Shown here: positions 35,956 to 47,800 of the stretch, one piece after another | How the letters are laid out: each line of letters begins with the position of its first letter | Numbering within the stretch: the stretch's first letter is position 1 | Notes under the pieces: generated by a model | Seen by the model: the letters and a program-made list of their open reading frames with translations, nothing else | Told to the model about the DNA's origin: nothing | Databases searched by the model: none | NCBI RefSeq assembly: GCF_018139145.2 | Contig: NC_059500.1 | Coordinates: forward strand, 42,477,175 to 42,541,174 | DNA length: 64,000 nucleotides | Source: Gymnogyps californianus | Lineage: Eukaryota; Chordata; Aves; Accipitriformes; Cathartidae | Direction: 5' to 3' | Made by a program: the position numbers and the translations under genes

Positions 35956-36807
35956 CTGGCCACAACAGTACATGAGATAGTGGTGTTTGCTCCTGCCAAA
36001 GTTCAATATGGACGCTACTGTCTTGTTGCAGAGCCAAGTCGGGTTTTATAGCACAGATGCAGCTGGCTGGAGCTAAACAGCTTATCAAATTTAAGCTTCC
36101 CTGTGACTACCAAAAGGAGTATGACACTGAGTGGGGAAAAACCTGACATATGGCCTCATGAGAAATGTTTGCAATTGGAAAACATAGAGGAAGTGAATGA
36201 ACGGTCTTTGTATGTAAAAGACACTGCCAGACAAACTTCTAATTAAAACATTCAAGCCATAACCTCATTATTTTTAAGAGTAAGTGTCTCACAAGCTGAA
36301 TAAGAGCTGTGTCCACAGTAAGAGCTGTGACTGAGTATTCCAATTTCTGAGAAATTCACTGTGTAGTTTGAGTGGTAGTCTATTGATCTTCAAGTTCAAT
36401 TGCACATGGGGAATTTTGTGGACCAGAAAGTATAATTTCTTACAAGGGTCCAAAGTATAGTTTAGTTTTGTTCCTTGACAGCCTTTTTCTCAAGGGGAAC
36501 TGGTGAACTCAAACCTCAGGGCTAGGAGTTGTATCCCCCAGGGGGCACATCCTGAAGTTTTCAAGCAAGTAGATTGTGCCTGTTATCTGCTGAATATGTT
36601 TAAACAGAAGCGGGCTCTTCACAGAGACCTTCTGACAGGTAAGCTTTCCTTCTGATCACAGTGGGTTGCTAAAAACGCTGTGTCCTACATTTTTCAGGGT
36701 TGTATATAGTTCATATCCAAATCCACTGAAGTCAACACAAAAACTCCATCAGGAATCTTTTTGGCTAAGATTTATTTGGGGCGTGTGAACTGTATTCTCT
36801 GTTTTTC
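35956..36807. other. Non-coding spacer
   Basis: No gene or recognisable repeat seen. Confidence 0.6.
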
Positions 36808-37330
36808 ATCATAGAATTACAGAATCATAGAATAGTTTGGGTTGGAAGGGACCTTCAAAGATCTTTTAGTCCAACCCCCCTGCCATGGGCAGGAATACTT
36901 CCACTAGATCCGGTTGCTCAAAGCCCCATCCAACCTGACTTTGAACGCTTCCAATGACGGGGCACCCACAACTTCCTTGAGCAACCTTTTCCAGTGCCTC
37001 ACCCCCCTCATTGTAAAAAATTTCTTCTTTATAGCCAAACTAAATCTATCTTCTTTCAGTTTAAAACCATTGCCCCTTGTCCTGTCACTACAGGCCCTGG
37101 CAAAAAAATCTCTCTCCACCTTTCTTATAAGCCCCCTTTGTATATTGAAAGGCCACAATAAGGTCACCCCAGAGCCTTCTCTTCTCCAGGCTGAACGACA
37201 CCAATTCTCTCAGGCTTTCTTCACAGAAGAGGCATTCCAGCCCTCTGATCATTTTTGTAGTCCTCCTCTAGTTTCACTTTAATAGGTCCATGTCTTTCCT
37301 ATACTGCAGACCCCAGTCTACCCAGTGTAG
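36808..37330 (-). mobile_element. CR1 LINE 3' part, reverse strand
   Basis: The plus strand opens with the (ATCATAGAAT) tail and AGTTTGGGTTGGAAGGGACC, followed in order by the reverse CR1 3' untranslated blocks and the C-terminal ORF2 stretch. On the minus strand 36904-37167 encodes [20 protein letters not shown], directly comparable to the equivalent frame of the CR1 at 9301-10132. Similarity fades near 37330, which is the approximate 5' truncation. The same subfamily as the 9.3-kb copy but more diverged. Confidence 0.92.
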
Positions 37331-40300
37331 TATACAGTTTCTTCTACTCTCACCAATCTATACTATTTAATAGTGTTTTTGACAGTGTGCTCTTAGGTAG
37401 CTAATTTATTAACAGGTTTCAGAATTATTCTCAGGTTTCAGATCTTGATCCAGAGATTTTTGCGTATAAGACTCTGCATTACTTACAGGTACCTGTGGTT
37501 TCTTCAATATTAAGCAAACTCACTAAAGATGTCCACCATGACCTACAAATCTCAGGGAGATGTACAGTCCAGTAAGCGGTATCCTCATTCACATAGCTAT
37601 GAAGGATCTAGTTATACATCTTCTCGTGGCTTTTTGCTTATTATGACTGATTTTTAGGGTAAGTTAATTTTAAAATATCTATGTTAGGAGTTGTGGTTGT
37701 GCAGCATGTTTGGTAAGCCACAGTCATTACTCCAGCAACTGTGGAAACCCACTGCACATGCTCTAGCACAAGACTACATGACTAGAAACCACAGACACCC
37801 ACTTTGCTGTCAGAGCTACCTTCTGCTCTTTTTTAGATATCAGAATTAGATTCTGGACAGAACCTCATTAAAACACACAATGAAAGATTAATTTGACCAT
37901 GTCTAAAAATCTTCTTTCATTATACTGAGACGTTTGGGATTCTGTGAAAAAGTTTTGTTGGCACTAAAAAAGCAAATACGTACATATATATATCAGCTTT
38001 GCTTTCTGGAACTGTGAAAAGGATAAACACTTCATAAAACCTCCTGCCACAGAACCAAACATATTAAAATGGCTTTTTATGGAGATATTGAAACAACAAC
38101 AATAAAAAAATACACTGGGCTTGTTTCTCCTGAGGGTTCAATTATTTTGAGTGCTGGTAGCAAACTTTGATTGATAAATCTAACCTTTCCTTTCCAGGCA
38201 ATAGTTTGATCACATAGTGATGAGAAAGAGTTAGAGAATGGAAGAATAATATTTGAATTGCAACAGAATAATGAAAATGCAGAGGATGCCTTTGACTTTT
38301 ACAAGGTGAGAAATGATTTCCCATTTTGACTGTGTGATGGCAAGAATCTCTTCTGAGAGCAGGCAAGTCTGGGCTTTATATGATGTTCTTACATTATTTT
38401 TCAAAACTTATAAGATTTCTCCAGCTTTCCAACTAGAAATTCATAATACATCCAAAATGCAATTCAAGCTATAGTGGCAACATATGTTTTTCAGCAGCAC
38501 AAATGACTGATGAAGTGGTGTGGTGACCACACATCGTATGTGAAATATGAACTAAGAAAGAAAACTCCCCAGCCCACAGGGAAAACCAGGCAGCCTTTCT
38601 ATCCAAAACAAATTTATGATGTGTTCCAACTGGGCTTACACAAATAAACTCATCAAGGAAGTCCATCGTGACCTAATTTGACACCTCTATTTATCTTTTT
38701 AATTGTCCGTTTACACCATTATTTTTTAACTCTTCCCTTCCAAAATACTTCTTAGCAGTTTGAAATCCTCCATCATTATTTTCATCAAATCTTCTCCTTC
38801 CTTTTCATGTAGAAGAAAGAGAGGCTATCAATCAAATAAAATGAGGGTAGACCATTTAGTTTTATTTTATCACCATGAATTCTTTTCCATAAGATCCTTC
38901 TTCACTACAAACAAGGGAGTTATGCCTAACCTTGCAAGCAATTCCCCTAGGAAAAAACTAAAAAGAGAGAGAGAGAAAGCAAACATTGGCTTTAAAATAT
39001 AAGCTTGATTATCAACTTTTATTTTGAAAGTAAATCACTTAACAATGTTTAAAGCCGTGTTGTTTAAATGTTTTCCAGTTTCCACAGGCAGCCATAGAAT
39101 ATTACTTAGAAATCCTTGAATATTTTTGGAATCCAGTAAAGTAATGGTTTCATTGCCTTTCATTAACACTGTTCCTTTCTGATTCATAAAATATTTTTTG
39201 AGGTTTGTGAGAGCATTTCATTAGTAATTTTAAAAATAAAAATCTTAACTGAAGAACTAGCTACACCATCCAACTCATTCCACTCCAAAAAGCCAAAATT
39301 TGGAGAAAAAGATATTTTATGTGTCAGAGTCATAGTAGTGCAGAAGACAGAGAAAACAGACAGATGCATCAGTAACTGGTCTAAAGAAGACACGTTGTAA
39401 TGTGGCTGTTTTAGCCTGAACATTGCAGTAAGAGCTGAGCATGGACATGAAAACAGTAGCATTTACCAGCTTCCAGATATGGTGTATCAGAATGCTTAAA
39501 GCCAAATTAAAGTTGCCCTTAGCAAAGGTGTGCTGTTGCAAATGTAGTCTGCCTGCATATGCTCTCTCTGCCCTCTCTCTGCTGTATGGGACAGAAGTAA
39601 TTTAGTTCTAATGTTTTAGTTAATGAAATCACTGCTACAGCCTATGAGTAACCGCAGCAAACGGGCTCAATTTTAAATAGTACTGCTCTTGCAGGCAAGC
39701 ATGGCCAATAGATGAGCCACTACACTTCCACCTACTTTTACAGTTTTTTACTGCCCATTTTTTTAATATAAAGCTAGTTTTCTGAAACATGGTGTGCATG
39801 CGCAAAATTTAAAAATGAAGAGGTCAAGTCCTAGACAGAGATTATAAATCTGTGTAGCTGTGAAAAATTTATTTACACTCACTAAACTGTCAATATCTAG
39901 CATCCAGACTATCACTTTTCAGCTCCTTTTTCTTGTTTTACATACTGAGATGAGAAAATACATATTCAGAAATACACTGATGCATACATACACCACATAT
40001 ATTCTTCTGGCATCTTTGTGATATATTGCAAAACCATATATAAAGTAAATTTTTTCTAGCAACTTGGAGAATCTATCTTCCAGCTTCTAAGTCATCTCCT
40101 TGGATTTACTAATGTCTCAACCTCCAAAAAGTTTCTTGTATCTATTTTTTAAAAAATAGTAATCCTTTTTCCCAAGACTTTGACTCAGTTAAATAATTTT
40201 TCCCTTCTAATTACACATTACTTCTAACTATTACCTTTTGCTCAGTTTCAGAAAAAAAAAAAAAAATTCAAGCTGATTATAAGAATTCTTGCTTTGTAAC

Positions 40301-41209
40301 TGTTGTGCTAACAAAGCTAAGCATTGCAATTGTGGCACCAAAAACAGGTGAAAAATTGTGATTTACTTTTGGAGAAGCAAGTCATAGTTCCCCATAGAAA
40401 TTCTGTGCCAGCAACACCTGAAACATGTAAAGACAGGTGATGTTATGCATGATGAATGTTTCATGGGTTTGCTGATTCTCAGATTTTAAACTTATATAAA
40501 AAGAGGAACTGCATTTTCAGAGGGACACCTAAATTTACAGCTATGAAGTCCATATGCGTATTTTAACTGCACTTGTCCAGTACAGATCATGGGAAACTGC
40601 AGCTGATAACAACATCTGCACTTATTGGTAACATTTGTGTGTGATTAAAGCGAAGGGCTAGATAATTATTGAGGATATATGAATAACAACTGGCATAGAG
40701 CATTTTTATGGGGTATTGATTCTCCAGAATTAAAGGTCACTCTCTGTACATTGATTAAGCTTAGTAACTCCCCAAACTCCTCAGAAAGCAAGGATTACTC
40801 ATAAAATCATTACTGCTTTTTATATATGAAAAAAACAAAGTGTAGCTGGCTAACTACTTTGTGTCATCAGTCTTGTAAAGTTGCTATTTTATTTCTAAGC
40901 TTTTCAGAGCCTTCTGAACAAAGACCCCTACTGATGTAGCACCTACACCCTGCTAAGTAGGCTTTATATTCATTGTTATTCTTGTTCTCTCTACCCATCA
41001 GTTTTCAATCAATAGTTACTGGTACCTGATAAGATCCTATTTCAGTCATCAAATAACAGAAGCCGAGACTGATTAGTTACTTCCTAGGTTCTGTAAAATT
41101 ATAATTGAGGGTCTATGTATACCAAAAAACCTCCTCAGGCTCTACATGACTTTGTGAAAAAAAAAATTAACATGCCATAGAAGCAGAAACTATAATAAGT
41201 CAACAAAAA
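37331..41209. other. AT-rich non-coding sequence
   Basis: No gene seen. It includes an A-run at 40252-40266 and several short T-rich tracts. Frames are below 95 codons and without family signatures. Confidence 0.65.
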
Positions 41210-42886
41210 TAAACCTGACAAATAGGAATGAAGAAAAGGCAGAGGTATTTAATGCTTTTTTTGCCTCAGTCTTTAATATTAATGACAGACCATGGGCTGC
41301 CTGCTCCTGTGAGCTGGAGGACCATGACTGCAGGAGAAGTGACTTTCCATTTGTGGACCCTGAAATTGTAAGGGGCCAGTTGTATCAGCTGAATGTTCAT
41401 AAGTCCATCAGGCCTGACAGAATTCATCCGAGAATACTGAAGAAGTTAGTGGATGTTGCAGCAGGACCCTCTCAATCATCTACCAAAGGTCTTGGGAGTC
41501 TGGGGAGGTCCTCGCTGACTGGAAGCTAGCCAAGATTATTACAGTTTACAAGAATGGCATGAGTGAAGACCCAGAAAACTACAGACCTCTTAGTCTAACC
41601 TCAGTTCCTGGAAAAATTATGGAGAAGATCATGCTGGGTGCTATTGAAAGGCATTTCAAGGACAATGCAATCATCAGGCACAGTCAACATGGGCTCACAA
41701 AGGGACAGTCCTCTCTGACTAATTTGATATCCTTCTGTGCTAAGGTCACTCGCCCAGTGGGTTAAGGGAAGTGGTGGATATAGCTTTTCTGGATTTTAGT
41801 AAGGCTTTTGATACTGTCCCTCACAGTATCCTTCTGGACAAGTTGTCCAGCTGTGAGATGAGCAGGTACACATTGCTCTGGGTGAACTGGCTGAGCAGCA
41901 GGGTTCAAATGGTTGTTCCGAATGGGGCTACATCTGGCTGGTGGCCAGTCACCAGTGGTGTTGCTCAGGGCTTAATTCCAGGGCCAGTTCTGTTCAATAT
42001 TTTTATCAATGATCTGGATGCAGAAGTTGAATGCACCGTTAGCAAATTTGCTGGTGACAGTAAACTGGGAGGTGCTGTTGACTCTCTTGAGGGACAAGAG
42101 GCCTTGCAGAGGGATCTAGATAGATTGGAGCATTGGGCAATCATCAATGGCATGAAATTTAACAAGAACACATGCCAGATTCTGCACCTGGGATGGAGTA
42201 ACGCTGGGCACAAGTATAAATTGGGAGAGGAGTGGCTGGGGAGCAGCCCTGCAGAAAGGGATCTGGGGGTGCTGGCTGACTGCAGGCTCAATGTGAGTCA
42301 GCAGTGTGCCCTGGCAGCCAAGAGGGCAAACCGCATCCTGGGGTGCATCAACCACAGCATAACCAGCCGGTCAAGAGAGGTGATTATCCCACTGTATTTA
42401 GCTTTAGTGAGGCCTCACCTTGAGAACTGTGTGCAGTTCTGGGGCATCACAATTTAAGAAGGATGTTAAGGTACTTGAATGCATCCAGAGGAGGGCAACA
42501 AGGCTGGTGGAAGGAATGGAAGGCATGTCCTATGAGGAGCAGCTGAGGACTCTGGGTTTGTCTAGCTTGGAGAGAAGGAGGCTGAGGGGTGACCTCATTG
42601 CTCTCTACAGCTTCCTGAGGAGGGGAAGTGGAGAGGGAGGTGCTGATCTCTTCTCCCTTGTATCCAGTAATGGGATGTGTGGGGATAGCTCAAAGCTGCA
42701 TCAGAGGAGGTTCAGGCTTGACATTAGGAAGCATTTCTTTACCAAGAGGGTAGTAAAACACTGGAACAGGCTTCCTAGAGAGATGGTCAATGCCCCATGC
42801 CTGTCAGTGCCTTAAGAAGAGGCATTTGGACAACGGCTTTCATAATATTCTTTAAGTTTGTGTCAGCCCTCAAAGTGGTCAGGCAG
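41210..42886 (+). mobile_element. CR1 LINE with reverse transcriptase relic, interrupted by an LTR
   Basis: The 5' part encodes the linker before the RT domain (NEEKAEVFNAFFASVFN, about 41224), then fragments of RT with stops and frame changes: ENYRPLSLTSVPGKIMEKI near 41575, a 228-codon frame at 41771-42457 with motif A (FLDFSKAFDTV), motif B (SGVAQGLIPGPVLFN) and motif C. Motif C at 42047-42058 reads FAGD; CR1-type enzymes carry FADD, so a catalytic aspartate is missing. A frame change follows CVQFWGITI, and 42420-42815 continues the C-terminal part. The element is split at 42886/43464 by a family-1 LTR; its last 100 bases lie at 43464-43573. It is a dead pseudogene copy, 5'-truncated upstream of RT. 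Confidence 0.95.
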
Positions 42887-43463
42887 TGTTCTGATTTCAG
42901 CTGAGAGAGAGTTAACTCTCTTCTTAGTAGCTGGTACAGTGCTGTGTTTTGGATTTAGTGTGAGAATACTGTTGATAACACTCTCATGTTTTAGTTGCTG
43001 CTAAGTAGTGCTTATCTTAAGCCAAGGACTTTTCAGTTTCCCATGCTCTGCCAGCAAGCAGGTGTGCAAGAAGCTGGGAGGGAGCATAGCCGGGGCAGCT
43101 GACCTGAACTAGCCAGAGGGGTATTCCATACCATGGAACATCATGCCCAGTATATAAACACAGGGGAGTTGGCCGGGAGCGGGGATTGAGGCTCTGGCAT
43201 TGGTCAGCGGGTGGTGAGCAATTGCATTGTGCATCACTTGTCTTTTCTTATTTCTTTTTTTTTTGTTGTTGTATTCTTTTTCATTACAATTATTATTATT
43301 CTTAGTTAGTAGTGTATTTTTATTTTTACTTTAGTTATTAAACTGTTCTCATCTCAACCCACAAGTTTTACTTTTTTTCCTTTCCTCCTCCCCACCCCAC
43401 TGCGAGGGGACGGGGGAAGCGGCTGCGTGGTGCCTAGTTGCTGGCTGGGGTTAAACCACAACA
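42887..43463 (+). mobile_element. Solo LTR, ERVL-type family 1, nested in CR1
   Basis: TGTTCTGATTTCAGCTGAG to GGTTAAACCACAACA, 577 bp, inserted in the CR1 3' untranslated region. A perfect 5-bp target duplication GGCAG (42882-42886 and 43464-43468) rejoins the CR1 sentence AGTGGTCAGGCAG-TTAGACTAGATG across it. TATATAAA at 43151-43158. Its first bases have three changes relative to the other copies (TGTTCTGATTTCAG against TGTCCTGGTTTCGG). Confidence 0.97.
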
Positions 43464-43573
43464 GGCAGTTAGACTAGATGATTGTTGTAGGTCCCTTCCA
43501 ACTGGAATTCAACTCTTCTCTTCTCTTCTCTTCTCTTCTCTTCTCTTCTCTTCTCTTCTCTTCTCTTCTCTTC
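43464..43573 (+). mobile_element. 3' end of the interrupted CR1, with (TTCTC)12 tail
   Basis: Continuation of the CR1 at 41210-42886: TTAGACTAGATGATTGTTG, GTAGGTCCCTTCCAACTGG, then a 61-base tail of TTCTC pentamers (43513-43573). The sister CR1 ends at 20313 and 21036 have TTCTA or TTCTG pentamers, so this tail has been homogenised to another unit. Confidence 0.93.
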
Positions 43574-43902
43574 ATTTAGAATTTAAAACAGAAAGTGATA
43601 ATAATAAAGACACAAAAAGGAGTAGAGCAAGTCAGCTTGGGAGTGGGAGGGCAGGAGGAGATAGTCCTGCATATGGCTACAGACAAACATTCACTGAAAA
43701 ATAGGTTTTGTTCTTGGTGTGCTTGTTATGTTCTTAGCAGCATAATATTAATTTATTTGTACTACTGGTAACCTTGGGTATGTGACATTTTGCAGAATTA
43801 GGCCTACAACCTTATTAATGGAAGACAGTCTTAAAATACTGCCATTAAGCAAAATGTTCATTATACATGCACTAACAAGCATTTCTTTTTCTCTTAGATG
43901 TT
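43574..43902. other. Short spacer between CR1 tail and family-2 LTR
   Basis: No gene seen. Confidence 0.6.
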
Positions 43903-44080
43903 TGTATTGGATTTGTGTGGCAAGGTTTTGGTAGCAGGGGGGCTACAAGGATGGCTACTGTGAGAAGATGCCAGAAGCTTCCCCCATGTCCGATAGAGCC
44001 AATGCCAGCCGGCTCCAAGACAAACCCGCCGCTGGCCAAGGCCGAGCCCATCAGCAACGGTGGTAGCACCTCTGAGATAA

Positions 44081-44090
44081 CATATTTAAG
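44081..44090 (+). promoter_or_regulatory. TATA-like element of family-2 LTR
   Basis: CATATTTAAG, about 180 bases into the LTR. The same word is present in reverse at 60693-60703 and near 62405-62414 in the other two copies. Confidence 0.5.
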
Positions 44091-44842
44091 AAGGGGAAAA
44101 TGTTACTGTGCAGCAGCAATTGCAGCCAGAGAGAGGAGTGAGAATATGGGAGAGAAACAACTCTGCAGACACCAAGGTCAGTGAAGAAGGAGGGGAGGAG
44201 GTGCTCCAGGCACCGGAGCAGAGATTCCCCTGCAGCCCGTGGTGAAGCCCATGGTGAGGCAGGCCATGGAGGTTAACGGTGGAGCAGATATCCACCTGCA
44301 GCCCGTGGAGGACCCCACGCCAGAGCAGGTGGAGGCTTGAAGCAGGCCGTGAACCTGTGGGAAACCCGCGCTGGAGCAGGCTTCTGGCAGGACCTGTGGC
44401 CCTGTGGAGAGAGGAGCCCACGCTGAAGCAGGTTTGCTGGCAGGACTTGTGAACCCGCAGGGGACCCACACCAGAGCAGTCTGTTCCTGAAGGACTGCAC
44501 CTTGTGGAAGGGACCCATGCTGGAGCCATTCATGAAGAAATGTAGCCTGTGGGAAGGACTCATGTTGGAGAAGGTTATGGAGGACTGTCTCCCGTGGGAG
44601 GGACCCCACACTGGAACAGGGGAAGAGTGTGAGGAGTCCTCCCCCTGAGGAGGAAGGAGCAGCAGAAACAATGTGTGATGAACTGATCACAACCCCCATT
44701 CCCCATCCCCCTGCACCGCTCAGGAGGAGGAGGTAGAGAAAATAGGGAGGGAAGTTGAGCCCAGAAAGAAGTGAAGGGTGGGGGGAAGATGTTTTAAGAT
44801 TTAGTTTTTATTTCTCACTATCCTACTCTGAATTGATTGGCA

Positions 44843-44848
44843 AATAAA
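44843..44848 (+). terminator. Family-2 LTR poly(A) signal AATAAA
   Basis: AATAAA in the context GGCAAATAAATTAAATT, about 190 bases before the LTR end. In the reverse-strand copy at 59732-60883 the equivalent is TTTATT at 59917-59922. Confidence 0.55.
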
Positions 44849-47800
44849 TTAAATTAATTTTCCCAAAGTCGAGTCTGTTTTGCCCCTAAAGGTAATTGGT
44901 GAGTGATCTCTGCCTGTCCTTATCTTGACCCACGAGCCTTTCGTTATATTTTCTCTCCCCTGTCCAGCTGAGGAGGGGAGTGATAGACTGGCTTTGGTGG
45001 GCACCTGGCATCCAGCCAGGGTCAACCCACCACAATGCTGTATTGTTATTATTGTGATTACCACCTATTTTATTATCTGAGTTCCTGGTTTGTGTTGATT
45101 TCAGTGCCACCAGACTGTGACCTCTCAGTCTGATGTTTTGTGCTCCATCAAAAGAATAAGGTGCTGATAAAGAAAAGGAGAAAGTGTGATAGAAGTTTAG
45201 GGTTTGGGGAGTACTTGATTGAAAATTAGAAGGAGAAAGAAGACACTGAATTTCAGGGAGAATAAGAGAAATTAAATAATTTCACTTGAGCCAAGTAGAT
45301 AAGAAGTGAAACTGAAACTGGCAGAGGAACTTAGAGAGGGAGAATGGTCTTGTGAATAAGAAACACAGAGGCAGAGTAAAAACAGCTGAACAAGTCAGGC
45401 TGACATTGGAGCGGAAAAGAGAAGAGTCCACAGGAAGGGCTGGATGGGGAAAAAAGCATGCTTTGTAAAGCAAGTGGGATGAAGAGCAAATGAGATGCCT
45501 ATGGAGTGAAGACCGCACTTTTGTAAAGGGAGCTACAGTGGAATGAGAACTGGACAGTGCCACACAGGGCAGGGCACAGCCCAGGGTAAGTGTCAAACTG
45601 GGGAGAACAGATGAAAACTAGATCACCCATGAAAAAACATACAGAAGAGCTTCAAATGGTTATACAAGCTTCCCAGTCTCAACATTCCAATGCTGTGACA
45701 AAACAACCTGTGAAATCCACTCTTAATGTATAAATTTTATCTAACAGGTATATAGAGTTGATGATAACCTGTTTTAACCAACATTAATGTATTCAGTGGC
45801 AGAGGTCTGTGCAGTGAATCCAATGTTTTTGATGAGAGATAGTCATCAATATGAAGTCATGTGAAAGGATTTTGTTTTACAGTATACTTTTTAAAATTAT
45901 GCATTCATATATGCAAACACCCCAGTGCAAGAGAATACCAACATTGCAAATTTAAGAAAATCATCTGCATTGTTTCAAATTAGCCCCTGTGTGATAGTCT
46001 CATCTTCTTTATTTTCTTTCTTTTTTTCTATTTAGAAACTTGACTTCAATAAATTCAAAGGGGATATCTGCATAGGGATGAATGAGCTGGGACTGTCTGC
46101 TATAAAATTTCTGACCTATTAATTGAAGATAGAAGTGTGAGGTGAATGAGGTAGATGTTCTTTCACACAAAAAGCAAAAGAAATTCTGTTTGATAAAGCA
46201 TATGTTAAACAAGACAAGTCAGGTAAACTTTCCACACAAGGTCATCCATTCAGTATTCACTATTTTCAAGATATCTGATATGATACACTGACATCTGATT
46301 ACTAGCAGTGATTATTAGTTCTCTTTTCAATGGAATTCATTGGGAGTTTTACTGATTATATAAGTTCTGTATAAGAATTTAGTACTCTGGAAAAAAACTG
46401 ATTTTGTCAAATTATGTCTATAAATAATAGCGTCTTGCTAGTTATTTTCTCTGGTTATTTTCTTCAGCTGGAAGAAGACAGAATTGTATTGTCACCTTTA
46501 AGAGGTGTTGCAAAGTTATAAAAACTGTGAAACATCAGCTGTGAGCAACTCGTATCTTCTGATCCCATCTAACACTTGCTGTTGCCCCTATTTTCATAGA
46601 GAAAGATCTCTCTGCACCCACTGCCAAGAGTGATTCAATAGTGCTTGCTTTCAGTGAACTGTTCTGAGGGGAGTTTTCAGTTCTCACTGTGATAAGTTAG
46701 CAGAGTCCTTCTGAGCAAAAGACTCCCTGTGTTGTCTGGTACTTTGTTGGCTTTCAGACAATGCTGAGTTTTGAAAATGATGTCATCTCTGTGCCAAAAG
46801 CTCAATGTCAGTCTGGTTTTGACACCCCTGTTGACTAACACAGTGCTGACCATAAACTACTCTATATTGATTTTTTATGTTCTGTGGTATGGTTACTACT
46901 TGACACATAGTTTTAAAGGATGTTTTTGTTCTTGAAATCAACTTTAAGCCCTTCTTTTTGCCAGGTTGGTGTGCTTTAGATGCCTCCACGTCAGTGTTTT
47001 TGCCTGGATCATGAGTGAACTTCACTAGACCCCTCTCAGTCTGCAAGCTGGACTCCATGTAGATGAAACTAAACCATAAAATGTGCATGAGGGTTAAAGA
47101 ACAGTTCGGGTACTCCAGCCACTAACTAACTCCAGCATTCAGGTCAAAAGCCAAACTAGAGCTAGTCTGAAGTAAAACCTTCAAACTATACATGGATATT
47201 GGGCCCTCTACAGATCTGTTTCCAGAGGAATACCTTAATACCACCATAACCTTTGGTTTCAACCTTTTAAAACTATTGTTCAGCATCCAGGTCTTCTACC
47301 AACCTCTTCTACTTTGTGGTCATCCTGAACAGTGGCGAGAAAGAATGCAGCTGTTTCACATCAGCATCCATATTAAGCAACTCAAAAATCTGGTTATTCA
47401 CCTTTACATATTCCTACCTGTTTCTGATGGTGCTGACTTCAAATACAATTCTATAGGATGGAGGGATCATTTATAAGACAGAACCTGGCAAGAGTTTCAA
47501 AAATCTATAAAGTGATGATCAAGAGAGATTAAGGTTATGTCTATAACAATAAATTAAAATGTATTTACGATTGTGCCTACACAGTGAAGCCAGCTGGCAC
47601 AGAATAGTTCAAATCTATGCTAATAAGTTCTCTGATCTTCTAAGTCTGTGTGGCTGTATGCAAGGCCCCATGGATGTTCAAGCATCTAAGCCACGTCCAA
47701 GAATCACAGAGAAAGGCATGCCAAGGACCAATTTACCATTGTAGGTAATTCAGATTATGGGAATGTTCCCAGGCAGTAGTTTATTTGTCAGTAAAACCCA

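Larger units (their letters stand above)
43903..45034 (+). mobile_element. Solo LTR, family 2, plus strand
   Basis: Starts TGTATTGGATTTGTGTGGC, ends GGGTCAACCCACCACA, 1132 bp. Flanks ATGTT (43898-43902) and ATGCT (45035-45039) form a 5-bp target duplication with one mismatch, again ERVL-like. A TATA-type word CATATTTAAG lies at 44081-44090 and AATAAA at 44843-44848, which fixes the sense strand and implies an R region of about 750 bases, far longer than usual. Between them lies a degenerate repeat built on variants of GACCCACGCTGGAGCAG and CCTGTGGG. The antisense strand carries a 173-codon frame (44178-44699) with homologues in the other two copies. No adjoining internal viral sequence. Confidence 0.92.

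Noticed and set aside
45282..45596. 104-codon frame on the minus strand
   Set aside because: The plus strand is purine-rich here, so the minus strand is pyrimidine-rich and stop-poor. No family signature.
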